From Rothia gullae (GTDB taxonomy: Bacteria > Actinomycetota > Actinomycetes > Actinomycetales > Micrococcaceae), in NCBI RefSeq assembly GCF_024294905.1, contig NZ_JANCOC010000003.1:145966-209965 (forward strand): a DNA stretch of 64,000 nucleotides. The letters run 5' to 3'. A model generated the notes under the pieces. The model saw only the letters and a program-made list of their open reading frames with translations, ran no database searches and was not told the origin of the DNA. This document shows, piece after piece, positions 34,336 through 43,756 of the stretch (its first letter is position 1; each line of letters begins with the position of its first letter). The position numbers were made by a program, and so were the translations under genes.

Positions 34336-36945
34336 TTAGTTCTCAGCCTTCTGCTCACGCTCGGAGGTCACCGACAGGCCGTCGCTGGCAACATCCGGGT
34401 TCACATCCACGGTCACGGTGTCACCGTCGTGAATAGCGCCGGAGAGGATGCCGCGAGCCAGGCGGTCGCCAATCTCACGCTGAACCAGGCGGCGCAGTGG
34501 GCGGGCACCGAATGCCGGGTCGTAGCCGGTCTTACCCAGCCACTCCAGAGCGGCAGGAGTGACGTTCAGGGTCAGGCGGCGGTCCTCCAGACGCTTAGCC
34601 ATACTCTTGACCTGCAGACCCACAATCTGACCCAGGTTCTCAGCCGACAGCGGCTGGAACATGATGATGTCGTCCAGTCGGTTGAGGAACTCGGGGCGGA
34701 ATGCCTGGTGAACAACCTCCAAGGCCTTCTCGGAGCGCTCCTCGAAGGGCATGTCCTGGTTGACCAGGTACTGCGAACCGAGGTTCGAGGTCAGGATCAG
34801 GATGACGTTGCGGAAGTCCACGGTGCGGCCCTGGCCGTCGGTCAGGCGGCCGTCATCGAGTACCTGCAGCAGGATGTCGAAGACCTCGGGGTGCGCCTTC
34901 TCAACCTCGTCGAGCAGCACCACCGAGTAGGGACGACGGCGTACAGCCTCGGTCAGCTGACCGCCCTCTTCGTGGCCGACGTATCCGGGAGGGGCACCGA
35001 CCAGGCGAGAAACGGTGTGCTTCTCGGAGTATTCACTCATGTCGATGCGTACCAGGGCACGCTCGTCATCGAACTGGAACTCAGCCAGTGCCTTAGCCAG
35101 CTCGGTTTTACCGACACCGGTCGGGCCAAGGAACAGGAAGGAACCAATCGGGCGGTCCGGGTCGGAAATGCCAGCGCGGGCGCGCCGGACAGCGTCAGAG
35201 ACGGCAACCACTGCGTCTTCCTGGCCGATGAGGCGGGCACCGATGCGCTTCTCCATTTCGAGCAGCTTCTCAGATTCGCCCTGCATCATGCGACCTGCGG
35301 GAATGCCGGTCCAGGAGGAAATCACCTCGGCAATATCGTCCGCGGTGACCTCTTCGGAGACCATGGATTCGTTCTTGGCGTTGTCCTCGGCGCGCTGTGC
35401 TTCTTCCAGTTCTGCCTGCTTTGCGGGAATTTCGCCGTAGAGCAGGCGGGATGCCTCAGCGAGTTTGCCTTCACGCTGTGCTACCTCAGCGCGGGAGCGT
35501 AGCTCATCAATCTCAGTCTTGAGGTCACCCACGCGGTTCAGGTTCGCCTTCTCGGCTTCCCAACGGGCGTTGAGGGAGTCAAGCTGTTCCTTCTTGTCAG
35601 CCATGTCCTTGCGCAGCGCTTCCAGACGCTCAACCGATGCGGGATCGGTTTCGCCGGCAAGTGCCAGTTCCTCCATGGTGAGACGGTCCACGGCACGGCG
35701 CAGCTGGTCGATTTCCTCCGGTGCGGAGTCAATTTCCATGCGCAGGCGGGATGCTGCCTCATCAATCAGATCAATTGCCTTGTCCGGCAGCTGACGGGAG
35801 GGAATGTAACGGTTGGACAGGGTTGCTGCGGCAACCAGCGCGGAGTCAGCAATCTGCACCTTGTGGTGTGCCTCGTAGCGTTCCTTCAGGCCGCGCAGAA
35901 TACCGATGGTGTCATCTACGCTGGGCTCGCCCACGTACACCTGCTGGAAGCGGCGCTCAAGTGCGGGGTCCTTCTCGATGTTCTCGCGGTACTCGTCGAG
36001 GGTGGTGGCACCAATCAGGCGCAACTCGCCTCGGGCAAGCATGGGCTTGAGCATGTTGCCTGCGTCCATGGAGCCTTCGGATGCGCCAGCACCGACGACG
36101 GTGTGAATCTCGTCGATGAAGGTCACAATCTGACCCTCGGACTTCTTGATTTCTTCGAGGACTGCCTTCAGGCGCTCCTCGAATTCGCCGCGGTACTTTG
36201 CGCCTGCGACCATGGAGCCCAGGTCCAGGCTGATGAGGGTCTTGCCGCGCAGGGATTCGGGCACATCGCCGGAAACCATGCGCTGTGCCAGCCCTTCCAC
36301 GACGGCGGTCTTACCGACGCCGGGCTCACCAATCAGCACGGGGTTGTTCTTGGTGCGGCGGGAGAGCACCTGCACGACGCGGCGAATCTCAGAGTCACGG
36401 CCGATGACCGGGTCGAGCTTGCCCGCACGGGCAATGGCGGTCAGATCGGTGCCGTACTTTTCGAGCGCCTGGAAGGTGCCCTCGGGGTCAGGGGTGTCCA
36501 CGGTGCGGTCTCCTCGAACATTGGGGATGGTCTGCGCGATGAGCTCTGCGGTAGCGCCGAGCTTGTGCATTGCGGTTGCGGTGCTATCGGTTCCGCTGGC
36601 GATGCCGAGCAGAATCATTTCGGTAGAAACGTAGGTGTCACCGAAGCCCTGGGCGCGGGTCTGTGCCACCTGCAGAGCGGAGAGTGCGGCACGGCTGAGG
36701 GAAGCGTTCTGCACGGAGGCACCGGATGCCTTCGGCAACTTCTTGATTTCAGCAGATGCCACCTCGGAGATAGCGTCCACATCCAGGCCTGCAGCCTTGA
36801 GGACTGCTACGGCGACACCTTCGCGCTGGTCCATGAGGGCCTTGAGAATGTGCGCAGTTTCAATAGTGGGGTTGCCGGCGGTTTGAGCGTTAGTATTTGC
36901 CGCCGAGATGACTTCTTGACTCTTGGTGGTGAACTTGTTGTCCAT
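34336..36945 (-). CDS. clpB: ATP-dependent disaggregase ClpB
   Basis: An 869-residue Hsp100 chaperone that rescues aggregated proteins with DnaK. It has the N-terminal Clp repeat domain (about 1-145), first AAA+ module with Walker [13 protein letters not shown] and Walker [10 protein letters not shown], the coiled-coil middle domain (about 405-520), second AAA+ module with [14 protein letters not shown] and [14 protein letters not shown], and the C-terminal domain. No ClpP-binding IGF/L loop is apparent, consistent with ClpB. ATG 36945 has AAAGGA upstream; longer in-frame extensions lack similarity. A HAIR operator lies 55 bases upstream, pointing to HspR control. Confidence 0.97.
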   Translation of the reverse strand: MDNKFTTKSQEVISAANTNAQTAGNPTIETAHILKALMDQREGVAVAVLKAAGLDVDAISEVASAEIKKLPKASGASVQNASLSRAALSALQVAQTRAQGFGDTYVSTEMILLGIASGTDSTATAMHKLGATAELIAQTIPNVRGDRTVDTPDPEGTFQALEKYGTDLTAIARAGKLDPVIGRDSEIRRVVQVLSRRTKNNPVLIGEPGVGKTAVVEGLAQRMVSGDVPESLRGKTLISLDLGSMVAGAKYRGEFEERLKAVLEEIKKSEGQIVTFIDEIHTVVGAGASEGSMDAGNMLKPMLARGELRLIGATTLDEYRENIEKDPALERRFQQVYVGEPSVDDTIGILRGLKERYEAHHKVQIADSALVAAATLSNRYIPSRQLPDKAIDLIDEAASRLRMEIDSAPEEIDQLRRAVDRLTMEELALAGETDPASVERLEALRKDMADKKEQLDSLNARWEAEKANLNRVGDLKTEIDELRSRAEVAQREGKLAEASRLLYGEIPAKQAELEEAQRAEDNAKNESMVSEEVTADDIAEVISSWTGIPAGRMMQGESEKLLEMEKRIGARLIGQEDAVVAVSDAVRRARAGISDPDRPIGSFLFLGPTGVGKTELAKALAEFQFDDERALVRIDMSEYSEKHTVSRLVGAPPGYVGHEEGGQLTEAVRRRPYSVVLLDEVEKAHPEVFDILLQVLDDGRLTDGQGRTVDFRNVILILTSNLGSQYLVNQDMPFEERSEKALEVVHQAFRPEFLNRLDDIIMFQPLSAENLGQIVGLQVKSMAKRLEDRRLTLNVTPAALEWLGKTGYDPAFGARPLRRLVQREIGDRLARGILSGAIHDGDTVTVDVNPDVASDGLSVTSEREQKAEN

Positions 36946-36999
36946 GATGTTCCTTTCGTATTTCGAAGGGCTTATCCTATGCGCCCCTGCATTACATAA

Positions 37000-37020
37000 C
37001 TTGAGTCTACTACACTCAAC
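37000..37020. promoter_or_regulatory. HAIR-like HspR operator upstream of clpB
   Basis: CTTGAGT-N7-ACTCAAC matches the HAIR consensus CTTGAGT-N7-ACTCAAG with one mismatch at the last base. HspR uses this site to repress dnaK and clpB in actinobacteria. Confidence 0.82.
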
Positions 37021-37198
37021 TATTCTGCACAAGGGGTTAACCAAGGTTTTGAGATTAAAATTTCGGCAACAACTAAGGGCTCTTCGCACGAATAAAGCGG
37101 CGAAAACGCAAACTCCACCCAAAAGCCCTATTGTTATAGTGAACACACTGGGCACTTGCGAGTTCCCGCAACAATCACAGTCACGAATGGGGACCCAC

Positions 37199-37882
37199 AT
37201 GAAAATACTGGTTCTAGGCGCAACCGGCCGCACCGGCTATCTCTTTACACGCAAAGCCCTGGAGGACGGGCACACCGTCACCACCTACGTACGCAACCCC
37301 AACAAGGCCCTAGCGCTTTTGGGGACGCACCAAAATCTCACTATCGTTCCGGGAGCCCTGAACGATGCCGAACAGCTCGCCGCAGCATCCTCCGGGCAGG
37401 ACGTGATGGTCAGCATCTTGGGCCAGAAAGCCACGGTACGAGAATTTCTCTCCTCCACATTCATGCAGGAGCGTCTGCCTCTCATCATGGAGGTGGTCAC
37501 GGGCGCAGGTGTAAAGCACTGCCTTCTGATGAGTGCCTACGGTGTGGGCGATACGGTACGGACCGCGTCCCTACCCATGCGCCTGGTGTGCAAGGTCATC
37601 ATGCGCGGCATTTTTACCGACAAGGTTAAGGCGGACGCCCTGGTCGCCGAATATCAGCCGTATATTTCGCGTGCCCATCCGGGTAGACTGACCGACAAGC
37701 CCGGTAAGGGCGAGGTGAAGGTATTTGACATGGCGAGTGTCGAGCGAGCTCCGGGTATCCCGACGATTTCCCGTGAGGACGTTGCCGATGCGCTGCTCAC
37801 TATCGCCAAGAATCCCCAGAACGCGGGCACAGATTTTTTGGTAACGATTGAGGATGCTACTCTACGCTCACCCCAGAAATAA
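37199..37882 (+). CDS. NAD(P)-binding (atypical SDR/NmrA-like) protein
   Basis: A 227-residue Rossmann-fold protein. The N-terminus [16 protein letters not shown] holds the GATGxTG dinucleotide-binding motif of atypical short-chain dehydrogenases (biliverdin reductase B / flavin reductase-like, NAD(P)H_binding family). The Tyr-Lys pair of classical SDRs is missing. ATG 37199 is preferred over 37187 because GGGGA is well spaced. It is divergent from clpB, so both may share the 250-bp regulatory region. The substrate is unknown. Confidence 0.8.
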   Translation: MKILVLGATGRTGYLFTRKALEDGHTVTTYVRNPNKALALLGTHQNLTIVPGALNDAEQLAAASSGQDVMVSILGQKATVREFLSSTFMQERLPLIMEVVTGAGVKHCLLMSAYGVGDTVRTASLPMRLVCKVIMRGIFTDKVKADALVAEYQPYISRAHPGRLTDKPGKGEVKVFDMASVERAPGIPTISREDVADALLTIAKNPQNAGTDFLVTIEDATLRSPQK

Positions 37883-37900
37883 ACCGGTAGGCTTAATGGC

Positions 37901-38557
37901 ATGACGACTACGAACACCTTCCCCGCCGCCATTCTCTTCGACCACGACGGAACTCTCGTCGATACCGAACCCGTATGGGCTGCCGCAAAGGTTGCTCTCA
38001 CCGCAGAATTTGGCGGCACCTGGACCGAACAGGATACCCTCGACTGCCTGGGCCTATCCATGCAGTTCACCCTGGATCGCCTGCGCGAACGCGGAGTAAA
38101 CCTGCCGGACCAGGAGATTAACGATCGACTGGTGGCGAAGGTGCGCGAGACCCTGGCACATCAGCCGGTCGAATTCCTGCCCGGCATTGAGCGCTTCCTC
38201 TCGGAGGTTCACGATGCGCAGATTCCGGCCGCCATCGTCACGAACGCGACCACCTCCGTGGCTCGCCGCACCGCGAATGCGGCGCCCAAGGGCACATTCT
38301 CGGTGATTATTGGCAACGATGAGACCACCCACCCCAAGCCGGACCCGCAGCCCTATCTTTTGGCGGCAGAGCGTCTGGGTGTTGATCCGACCCAGTGCGT
38401 AGCTCTCGAGGATTCCCCTTCGGGCGTGCGCAGTGCGACCGCGGCGGGTATGCGTGTCATTGTTGTGCCGGGCGAGCTGGAGGTTCCGGCGGAGCTGGGC
38501 ACCGTGCGCCTCAAGCATGAGGAGCTGACCCTGCAGGCGGTTCGCGCGCTGGCGTAG
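37901..38557 (+). CDS. HAD-family phosphatase/phosphomutase-like hydrolase
   Basis: A 218-residue HAD superfamily protein of the beta-phosphoglucomutase-like subgroup. Motif I FDHDGTLVDTEP (nucleophile Asp), motif II IVTNAT, motif III Lys in HPKPDPQPY and motif IV LEDSPSGVRSA are all seen, with a helical cap between I and II. It should dephosphorylate a small sugar phosphate or nucleotide. TAGGCT lies seven bases before the ATG with no Shine-Dalgarno, so it may be leaderless, transcribed independently of the gene 18 bases upstream. Confidence 0.9.
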   Translation: MTTTNTFPAAILFDHDGTLVDTEPVWAAAKVALTAEFGGTWTEQDTLDCLGLSMQFTLDRLRERGVNLPDQEINDRLVAKVRETLAHQPVEFLPGIERFLSEVHDAQIPAAIVTNATTSVARRTANAAPKGTFSVIIGNDETTHPKPDPQPYLLAAERLGVDPTQCVALEDSPSGVRSATAAGMRVIVVPGELEVPAELGTVRLKHEELTLQAVRALA

Positions 38558-38655
38558 CCGCCTGGTTCGCGCACTTGCGCAACCGTTCGATTTATACGCG
38601 GGAAGCCCTGCAGAAAGGCTAGAAGCCTTGCAGAAAACTGAATACGCTTCACCAT

Positions 38656-38700
38656 AAAGGGTGGGATGCGCAATATAGGATGCCGCGCGTCCCACCCTTT
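38656..38700 (+). terminator. Terminator of the HAD gene
   Basis: A stem aaagggtggga/tcccaccctttt-type (38656-38666 with 38690-38700) plus inner gcgc pairs lies 100 bases after the HAD stop. Confidence 0.75.
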
Positions 38701-38798
38701 GTGCGCGCCTGGGCGGTGAGCGGGGGCTTTTGGGTGGGGGCTTTTAAAAGCGGCACGACACGCAGATGACAATTTATTACGAATTGCTCAAAATAATC

Positions 38799-38827
38799 TT
38801 GACAACGGTTCCTTAAAATGATTTACT
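38799..38827 (+). promoter_or_regulatory. Promoter of dps
   Basis: A consensus -35 TTGACA (38799-38804), 17-base spacer and TTTACT (38822-38827) give a sigma-70-type promoter about 70 bases ahead of the dps start. Confidence 0.55.
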
Positions 38828-38900
38828 CATAATAACGATTCGGCGGGGCCACAACCCCCCACCGAATCACAAGCATCACAGCATTATGAAGGAGACCATC

Positions 38901-39398
38901 ATGGCATTCGCAAACTACACCGCACCCGGCCTGACCCTCGAAGAAGGCAAGGGCATTTCCGAGGTTCTCCAGGCACGTCTGCACGACCTGAACGACCTGC
39001 ACCTGCTGCTGAAGCACGCTCACTGGAACGTGACCGGCCCCGGCTTCATCGCCGTTCACGAGATGATTGACCCCCAGGTCGATACCGTCCGCGAGTTCGT
39101 CGACGGCATCGCAGAGCGCATGGCAACCCTGGGCGCAACCCCCAACGGCCTGGCTGGCGCACTGGTCGCACAGCGCACCGTCGAGGACTACCCTGTCGGC
39201 CGCGCACGCGTTGCTGACCACCTGCACGCTCTGAACGACGTGTACACCCGTGTGATCAAGGATCACCGCAAGGCTATTGCGTTCGCTGGCGAGTCCGACC
39301 CCGTCACCGAGGACCTGCTGATCGGTCAGACCGCTGAGCTGGAGAAGTTCCAGTGGTTCATCCGCGCGTTCCTGGAAAACGGCGAAGGCAACATCTAA
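38901..39398 (+). CDS. dps: DNA starvation/stationary phase protection protein Dps
   Basis: A 165-residue ferritin-like Dps, expected to form a dodecamer that oxidises Fe2+ with peroxide and stores iron while shielding DNA. The ferroxidase ligands are in HAHWNVTGPGFIAVHEMID and the D-x3-E pattern of VREFVDGIAER. ATG 38901 has AAGGAG seven bases upstream, so the upstream in-frame ATG (38886) is rejected. Single-gene unit with its own promoter and terminator. It lies next to a ferritin-like/VIT iron transporter, suggesting an iron-detoxification pair. Confidence 0.95.
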   Translation: MAFANYTAPGLTLEEGKGISEVLQARLHDLNDLHLLLKHAHWNVTGPGFIAVHEMIDPQVDTVREFVDGIAERMATLGATPNGLAGALVAQRTVEDYPVGRARVADHLHALNDVYTRVIKDHRKAIAFAGESDPVTEDLLIGQTAELEKFQWFIRAFLENGEGNI

Positions 39399-39483
39399 AC
39401 CGCAACCATCTATGTTGTAGCCTCTAAACTGCAACCTACTCATGGCGGCACGTCATATAGGAATTAGCTTTTAGAGTCACGAA

Positions 39484-39528
39484 CCGGGCGGGTGCCTCTC
39501 CTTATGGAGGGTGCACCCGCCCGGTTTC
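39484..39528 (+). terminator. Terminator of dps
   Basis: A stem accgggcgggtgc/gcacccgcccggt with a T-rich tail (TTTCTA) lies 85 bases past the stop. Confidence 0.8.
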
Positions 39529-39758
39529 TATACTGTTTCGGTGCTTTCTCCCGACGTTTCGCCTCCCCCGCGGGGTACCCTAGAGTACTACCCTAGAGTA
39601 CGTTGTGGCGAACATATTTATCGGGTTAGACCGTCCTAGATTTTCTGTTCAGAGTGCTCTAGAGTGGTTCACTGTTCATGACAGAGCAGACAGACATGAA
39701 CGCATCATCAGGTGCAGGGAACCCGCCCTGCACACACGGCACCCGTGGAAAGAGAACT

Positions 39759-40952
39759 ATGAGCACGTACGCGACGCACGAGCACGGCGAAGACACGTAC
39801 GGCGAGCAGACCGAGAAGCTTCAGCCGGAAAACGCCGCCACCGAAGCTTCGCAGGCCACCCGCCACAGCGCCGTCATCTCCCCCTCCCGCGCGCAGATTA
39901 AGCGTTGGCGCCGCTACCTGGCTGATGAAGAGTCGGAGGCGCGCATCTACCGCTACCTGGCTCTCCGCGCCGAGGGCACCGACCGCGAAATCTTGCTGCA
40001 GGTTGCTGAGGCGGAGAAGCGTCACCAACAGCATTGGCGTGACATGCTCGGCGAACACGCGAATGTTCACGTGCGCCCGTCCAGGCAGTCCCTAATCCTG
40101 CAATTCTTGGCGAAGAACTTCGGTTCGGTGTTCATCCTGGCGATGGCGCAGCGCGCGGAGTCCCGCTCCCCTTACGCTGAGGATCCGGACGCCACCGAGG
40201 AAATGGCGGCTGACGAGGCAATTCACGAGGAAATTATCCGTGCCCTGGCGACCAGTGGCAGGGAGAAGCTTTCGGGTAATTTCCGTGCGGCGGTCTTTGG
40301 CGCTAACGACGGTTTGGTGTCAAACCTGGCATTGACTATGGGTATTACCGCCTCGGGCGCATCCAGCTCGATGGTCCTGCTCTCGGGTATTGCGGGTCTG
40401 CTGGCGGGTGCGCTGTCGATGGCGGCGGGTGAGTTTGTGTCTGTACGTTCTCAGCGTGAACTGCTGGATGCATCCCAGCCGACCCAGGTGACCCTGAGTG
40501 TTGCGCACGATTTGGATTTGGATTCGAACGAGCTGGAGCTCATTTACCGTGCGCGCGGCATGGAACCGGAGGCGGCGCATCACCGTGCGATGGAGCGTTT
40601 CGGCTACCTGGATTGCGACTGCGATCCGTCGCTATCTCACCGCGAGGAAGAGAATCGTGAGGAGAACGTTGCTTTGGGTACCGATATTGGTGCCGCCGCA
40701 GCGTCGTTCGCATTCTTCGCTTCGGGTGCGTTGGTTCCGATTCTGCCCTATATCTTTGGCTTGTCGGGCGTGTTCGCGATGGTACTGTCTCTGCTGTTTG
40801 TGGGTGCGGCGCTGGGCTTGACCGGTGGCGTGGTGGGCCTGCTTTCGGGTGCTTCCCCGCTCAAGCGGGGTATTCGCCAGATTCTAATTGGTTTCGGCGC
40901 AGCGTTCGTGACCTACCTGCTGGGTCTGGCGTTCGGCACGACGGTCGGCTAA
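39759..40952 (+). CDS. Ferritin-like/rubrerythrin domain fused to VIT1-type iron/manganese transporter
   Basis: A 397-residue membrane protein. After about 45 disordered residues, a ferritin-like helical domain (about 45-145) carries Glu/His pairs in ADEESEARIYRYL, EAEKRHQQHW and EEMAADEAIHEEII that could bind a di-iron centre. The C-terminal part (about 155-397) is a VIT1/CCC1 transporter with five helices, including FGANDGLVSNLAL and the acidic cytoplasmic segment (DLDLDSNELELIY). This plan is known from MbfA-type proteins, where the cytoplasmic ferritin-like part senses Fe2+ and the membrane part exports it. ATG 39759 is chosen because GAAAGAG precedes it. Confidence 0.88.
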   Translation: MSTYATHEHGEDTYGEQTEKLQPENAATEASQATRHSAVISPSRAQIKRWRRYLADEESEARIYRYLALRAEGTDREILLQVAEAEKRHQQHWRDMLGEHANVHVRPSRQSLILQFLAKNFGSVFILAMAQRAESRSPYAEDPDATEEMAADEAIHEEIIRALATSGREKLSGNFRAAVFGANDGLVSNLALTMGITASGASSSMVLLSGIAGLLAGALSMAAGEFVSVRSQRELLDASQPTQVTLSVAHDLDLDSNELELIYRARGMEPEAAHHRAMERFGYLDCDCDPSLSHREEENREENVALGTDIGAAAASFAFFASGALVPILPYIFGLSGVFAMVLSLLFVGAALGLTGGVVGLLSGASPLKRGIRQILIGFGAAFVTYLLGLAFGTTVG

Positions 40953-41041
40953 TTCTAATTCCTGAATACTCTTTAGACAAGCCTATATAGCCATTACAGA
41001 ATGATCTTCACTCTCCCGTGAGTGCTGTATCCTGGGCACAG

Positions 41042-41078
41042 AAACCCCCGGCGGGTGAATCATCCGCCGGGGGTTTTC
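41042..41078 (+). terminator. Terminator of the VIT gene
   Basis: A perfect 13-bp stem (aaacccccggcgg 41042-41054 with ccgccgggggttt 41064-41076) with TTTT. Confidence 0.85.
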
Positions 41079-41136
41079 TATATGCTCTGACATTACATGA
41101 GGGGTGCCCTATATAAGATGGGTTTAAAGCACAGAT

Positions 41137-41161
41137 GCCGGTAGCCTCATGGACTACCGGC
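41137..41161 (-). terminator. Possible terminator of sucCD
   Basis: A stem gccggtag/ctaccggc lies 22 bases past the sucD stop. No strong T-run follows on the minus strand. Confidence 0.5.
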
Positions 41162-41182
41162 TTCTGCCGCATTTTATGCTGT

Positions 41183-42100
41183 TTACTTCGCTGCGAAGAT
41201 TTCGCGCATCAGGTTTGCAGCCTCGGAGGGGGTCTTACCGACCTTCACACCTGCTGCTTCCAGAGCTTCCTTCTTCGCCTGAGCGGTACCGGAGGAACCG
41301 GAGACAATAGCGCCTGCGTGGCCCATGGTCTTACCCTCAGGAGCAGTGAAGCCAGCAATGTAACCAACGACGGGCTTGGTCACGTTTGCCTTGATGTACT
41401 CAGCAGCACGCTCCTCAGCGTCACCACCAATCTCACCAATCATGACGATTGCTTCGGTCTCGGGGTCAGCTTCGAAAGCTTCCAGAGCGTCGATGTGGGT
41501 GGTGCCGATGATGGGGTCGCCACCAATACCGATAGCGGTGGTGAAACCAATGTCGGACAGTTCGTACATCAGCTGGTAGGTCAGGGTACCGGACTTGGAG
41601 ACCAGACCAATCTTACCCTTACCGGTGATGTTCGCCGGGATAATACCGACCAGGCACTCCTCGGGGGAGATGATGCCGGGGCAGTTGGGGCCGATGATGC
41701 GGGTAATCTGCTTGCCGTTCTCGTCCACGGATGCCTTAGCAGCTGCCCAGAACTCTGCGGAGTCCTGAACCGGGACGCCCTCGGTGATAACGACGACGAG
41801 GCCAATCTTAGCTTCGATAGCCTCGAGAACTGCTGCCTTGGTGAAGGCCGGGGGAACGAACACGATGGAGACGTTCGCGCCAGTCTTCTCCATAGCCTCA
41901 GCTACGGAACCGTACACGTTCAGCTCGATGTCGGAGCCGTCCTTCGCCTTGTGGGTGACGGTGGTGCCAGCCTTGCGAGCGTTCACGCCGCCCACAATGT
42001 TGGTGCCTGCTGCGAGCATGCGTGCGGTGTGCTTGGTACCCTCGCCACCGGTGATGCCCTGAACGATGACCTTGGAGTCCTTGTTCACAAAGATAGACAT
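41183..42100 (-). CDS. sucD: Succinate-CoA ligase alpha subunit
   Basis: A 305-residue SucD. It has the CoA-binding Rossmann domain with [33 protein letters not shown], and the phosphohistidine active site GHAGAIVSG near residue 257. With SucC it makes succinate and ATP/GTP from succinyl-CoA in the TCA cycle. AAGGAAG precedes the ATG. It follows sucC by 29 bases on the minus strand. Confidence 0.97.
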   Translation of the reverse strand: MSIFVNKDSKVIVQGITGGEGTKHTARMLAAGTNIVGGVNARKAGTTVTHKAKDGSDIELNVYGSVAEAMEKTGANVSIVFVPPAFTKAAVLEAIEAKIGLVVVITEGVPVQDSAEFWAAAKASVDENGKQITRIIGPNCPGIISPEECLVGIIPANITGKGKIGLVSKSGTLTYQLMYELSDIGFTTAIGIGGDPIIGTTHIDALEAFEADPETEAIVMIGEIGGDAEERAAEYIKANVTKPVVGYIAGFTAPEGKTMGHAGAIVSGSSGTAQAKKEALEAAGVKVGKTPSEAANLMREIFAAK

Positions 42101-42129
42101 ATTACTTCCTTGAAATCCTTTGCTGGCGA

Positions 42130-43296
42130 TTACGCCTTGTGAGCGAGCTCTGCTGCCTTGTCAGCGCCGGAGTCCATGGTCTCAGCCAGAACAACCAGCG
42201 GGTGGTTCGCCTCGGAGAGGATACGGCGACCCTCAGCAACGTTGTTGCCGTCCAGGCGCACAACCAGGGGCTTGGTTGCTGCGTCGCCCAGAATCTCGAG
42301 AGCCTTCACAATGCCGTCTGCCACTGCGTCACATGCGGTGATGCCGCCGAAGACGTTCACGAAAACGCTCTTGACCTGCTCGTCGCCCAGAATGATTTCC
42401 AGGCCGGCAGCCATAACCTCAGCGGACGCGCCGCCACCAATATCAAGGAAGTTTGCGGGCTTAACGTTGCCGTGGTTCTCACCAGCGTATGCAACAACGT
42501 CCAGGGTGGACATAACCAGACCTGCACCGTTACCAACGATGCCGACCTCGCCGTCCAGCTTCACGTAGTTCAGGTCGAACTGCTTTGCCTTAGCTTCCAG
42601 CGGGTTCTCAGCGGACTTGTCCACGAGAGCCTCGTGCTCGGGCTGACGGAATTCTGCGTTGTCGTCCAGGGAGACCTTGCCGTCCAGAGCGAGGATGGTG
42701 CCCTCGGGGGTCAGAACGAGGGGGTTAACCTCAACCAGGGTTGCGTCTTCCTTGGTGTAGACTTCGCCCAGCTTGACGAGAACGGGAACAACCTTCTCCT
42801 GCAGTTCTGCGGAGAAACCTGCTGCCTTAGCAATTTCCTCAGCCTTAGCCTGGTCCAGGCCGACCAGCGGGTCAACCTCGATCTTTGCCAGTGCCTCGGG
42901 GCGCTCAGCAGCGAGCTGCTCAATTTCCATACCGCCTTCTACCGAGCACATTGCCAGGTAGGAGCGGTTTGCACGGTCCAGCAGGAGGGAGAAGTAGTAT
43001 TCTTCGGCGATGTCTGCGCCGTCAGCGACCAGCACGCGGTGAACGGTGTGGCCCTTGATGTCCATGCCGAGAATTGCCTTAGCGTGCTCGTAAGCTTCTT
43101 CGGGGGACTTTGCGAGCTTAACGCCGCCAGCCTTACCGCGGCCGCCGGTCTTAACCTGAGCCTTAATGACGGTCAGGCCGCCAATTTCCTCAGCTGCTGC
43201 CTTTGCTTCTTCAGGGGTGGTCGCAACAATGCCCTTGAGCACGGGTACACCGTGCTTTGCGAAGAGCTCGCGCGCCTGGTATTCGAAAAGGTCCAC
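42130..43296 (-). CDS. sucC: ADP/GDP-forming succinate-CoA ligase beta subunit
   Basis: A 388-residue SucC. It begins [19 protein letters not shown], the typical beta-subunit N-terminus, followed by an ATP-grasp domain ([18 protein letters not shown]) and a CoA-ligase domain with [10 protein letters not shown] and [10 protein letters not shown]. The start is GTG at 43296 with AAGAAGGA upstream. It is the first gene of the sucCD operon. Confidence 0.97.
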   Translation of the reverse strand: MDLFEYQARELFAKHGVPVLKGIVATTPEEAKAAAEEIGGLTVIKAQVKTGGRGKAGGVKLAKSPEEAYEHAKAILGMDIKGHTVHRVLVADGADIAEEYYFSLLLDRANRSYLAMCSVEGGMEIEQLAAERPEALAKIEVDPLVGLDQAKAEEIAKAAGFSAELQEKVVPVLVKLGEVYTKEDATLVEVNPLVLTPEGTILALDGKVSLDDNAEFRQPEHEALVDKSAENPLEAKAKQFDLNYVKLDGEVGIVGNGAGLVMSTLDVVAYAGENHGNVKPANFLDIGGGASAEVMAAGLEIILGDEQVKSVFVNVFGGITACDAVADGIVKALEILGDAATKPLVVRLDGNNVAEGRRILSEANHPLVVLAETMDSGADKAAELAHKA

Positions 43297-43756
43297 AGGT
43301 GTCCTTCTTCTTCGAAGTGGTGCCGAGTACTGATGCACTCGGCCTGGTCTCATTAGAGGAAGATCCCCCGTGTGGTCGGTACGGTGCGATAGGGGTCTCT
43401 CGCACCCGGCACACACGCATCATTGACGCGGGGAATTTCTCTCGTCTCTACTCTATCGGATTCGGCGTGAGCTCGCACTCACAGAGCCCCAAATCTGAGA
43501 TTTTAGCGTCTCAGCTCACAAATATTTTGGGTACATTCCACCCAAAGGCTATACACCGGGTAACTAACCCAAACTAACGCTCCCCCGTCTGCCGCGAAAT
43601 ACCGGCAAAATGCGGCGTTTACCGCCGTACTCTGCAAAGCCCCGGCCACCTTCTCAGCAGGCGGACAACACGCCCGGCACAGCAAACAAAAGAAGGGCGG
43701 GCACCCTCAGGTACCCGCCCCTCCATCGGCATTGTTAGGTTCGCACGCCTGACGCG
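43297..43756. other. Intergenic region upstream of sucC and downstream of pcrA
   Basis: This 460-bp spacer should hold the sucCD promoter (AT-rich around 43490-43560) and contains the helicase terminator at 43695-43720. No gene was recognised. Confidence 0.5.
43695..43720 (-). terminator. Terminator of the helicase gene
   Basis: A stem gggcggg.acc/ggt.cccgccc lies 37 bases past the stop, with TTCTTTTG on the minus strand. Confidence 0.8.

Larger units (their letters stand above)
38558..38900. other. Intergenic region with HAD terminator and dps promoter
   Basis: This 343-bp spacer contains a near-tandem 15-base repeat (gaagccctgcagaaa, then gaagccttgcagaaa at about 38602-38637), the terminator at 38656-38700, and an AT-rich promoter region for dps. 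Confidence 0.6.

Noticed and set aside
34330-36999. Long plus-strand frames of 378-390 codons
   Set aside because: Antisense shadows of clpB.
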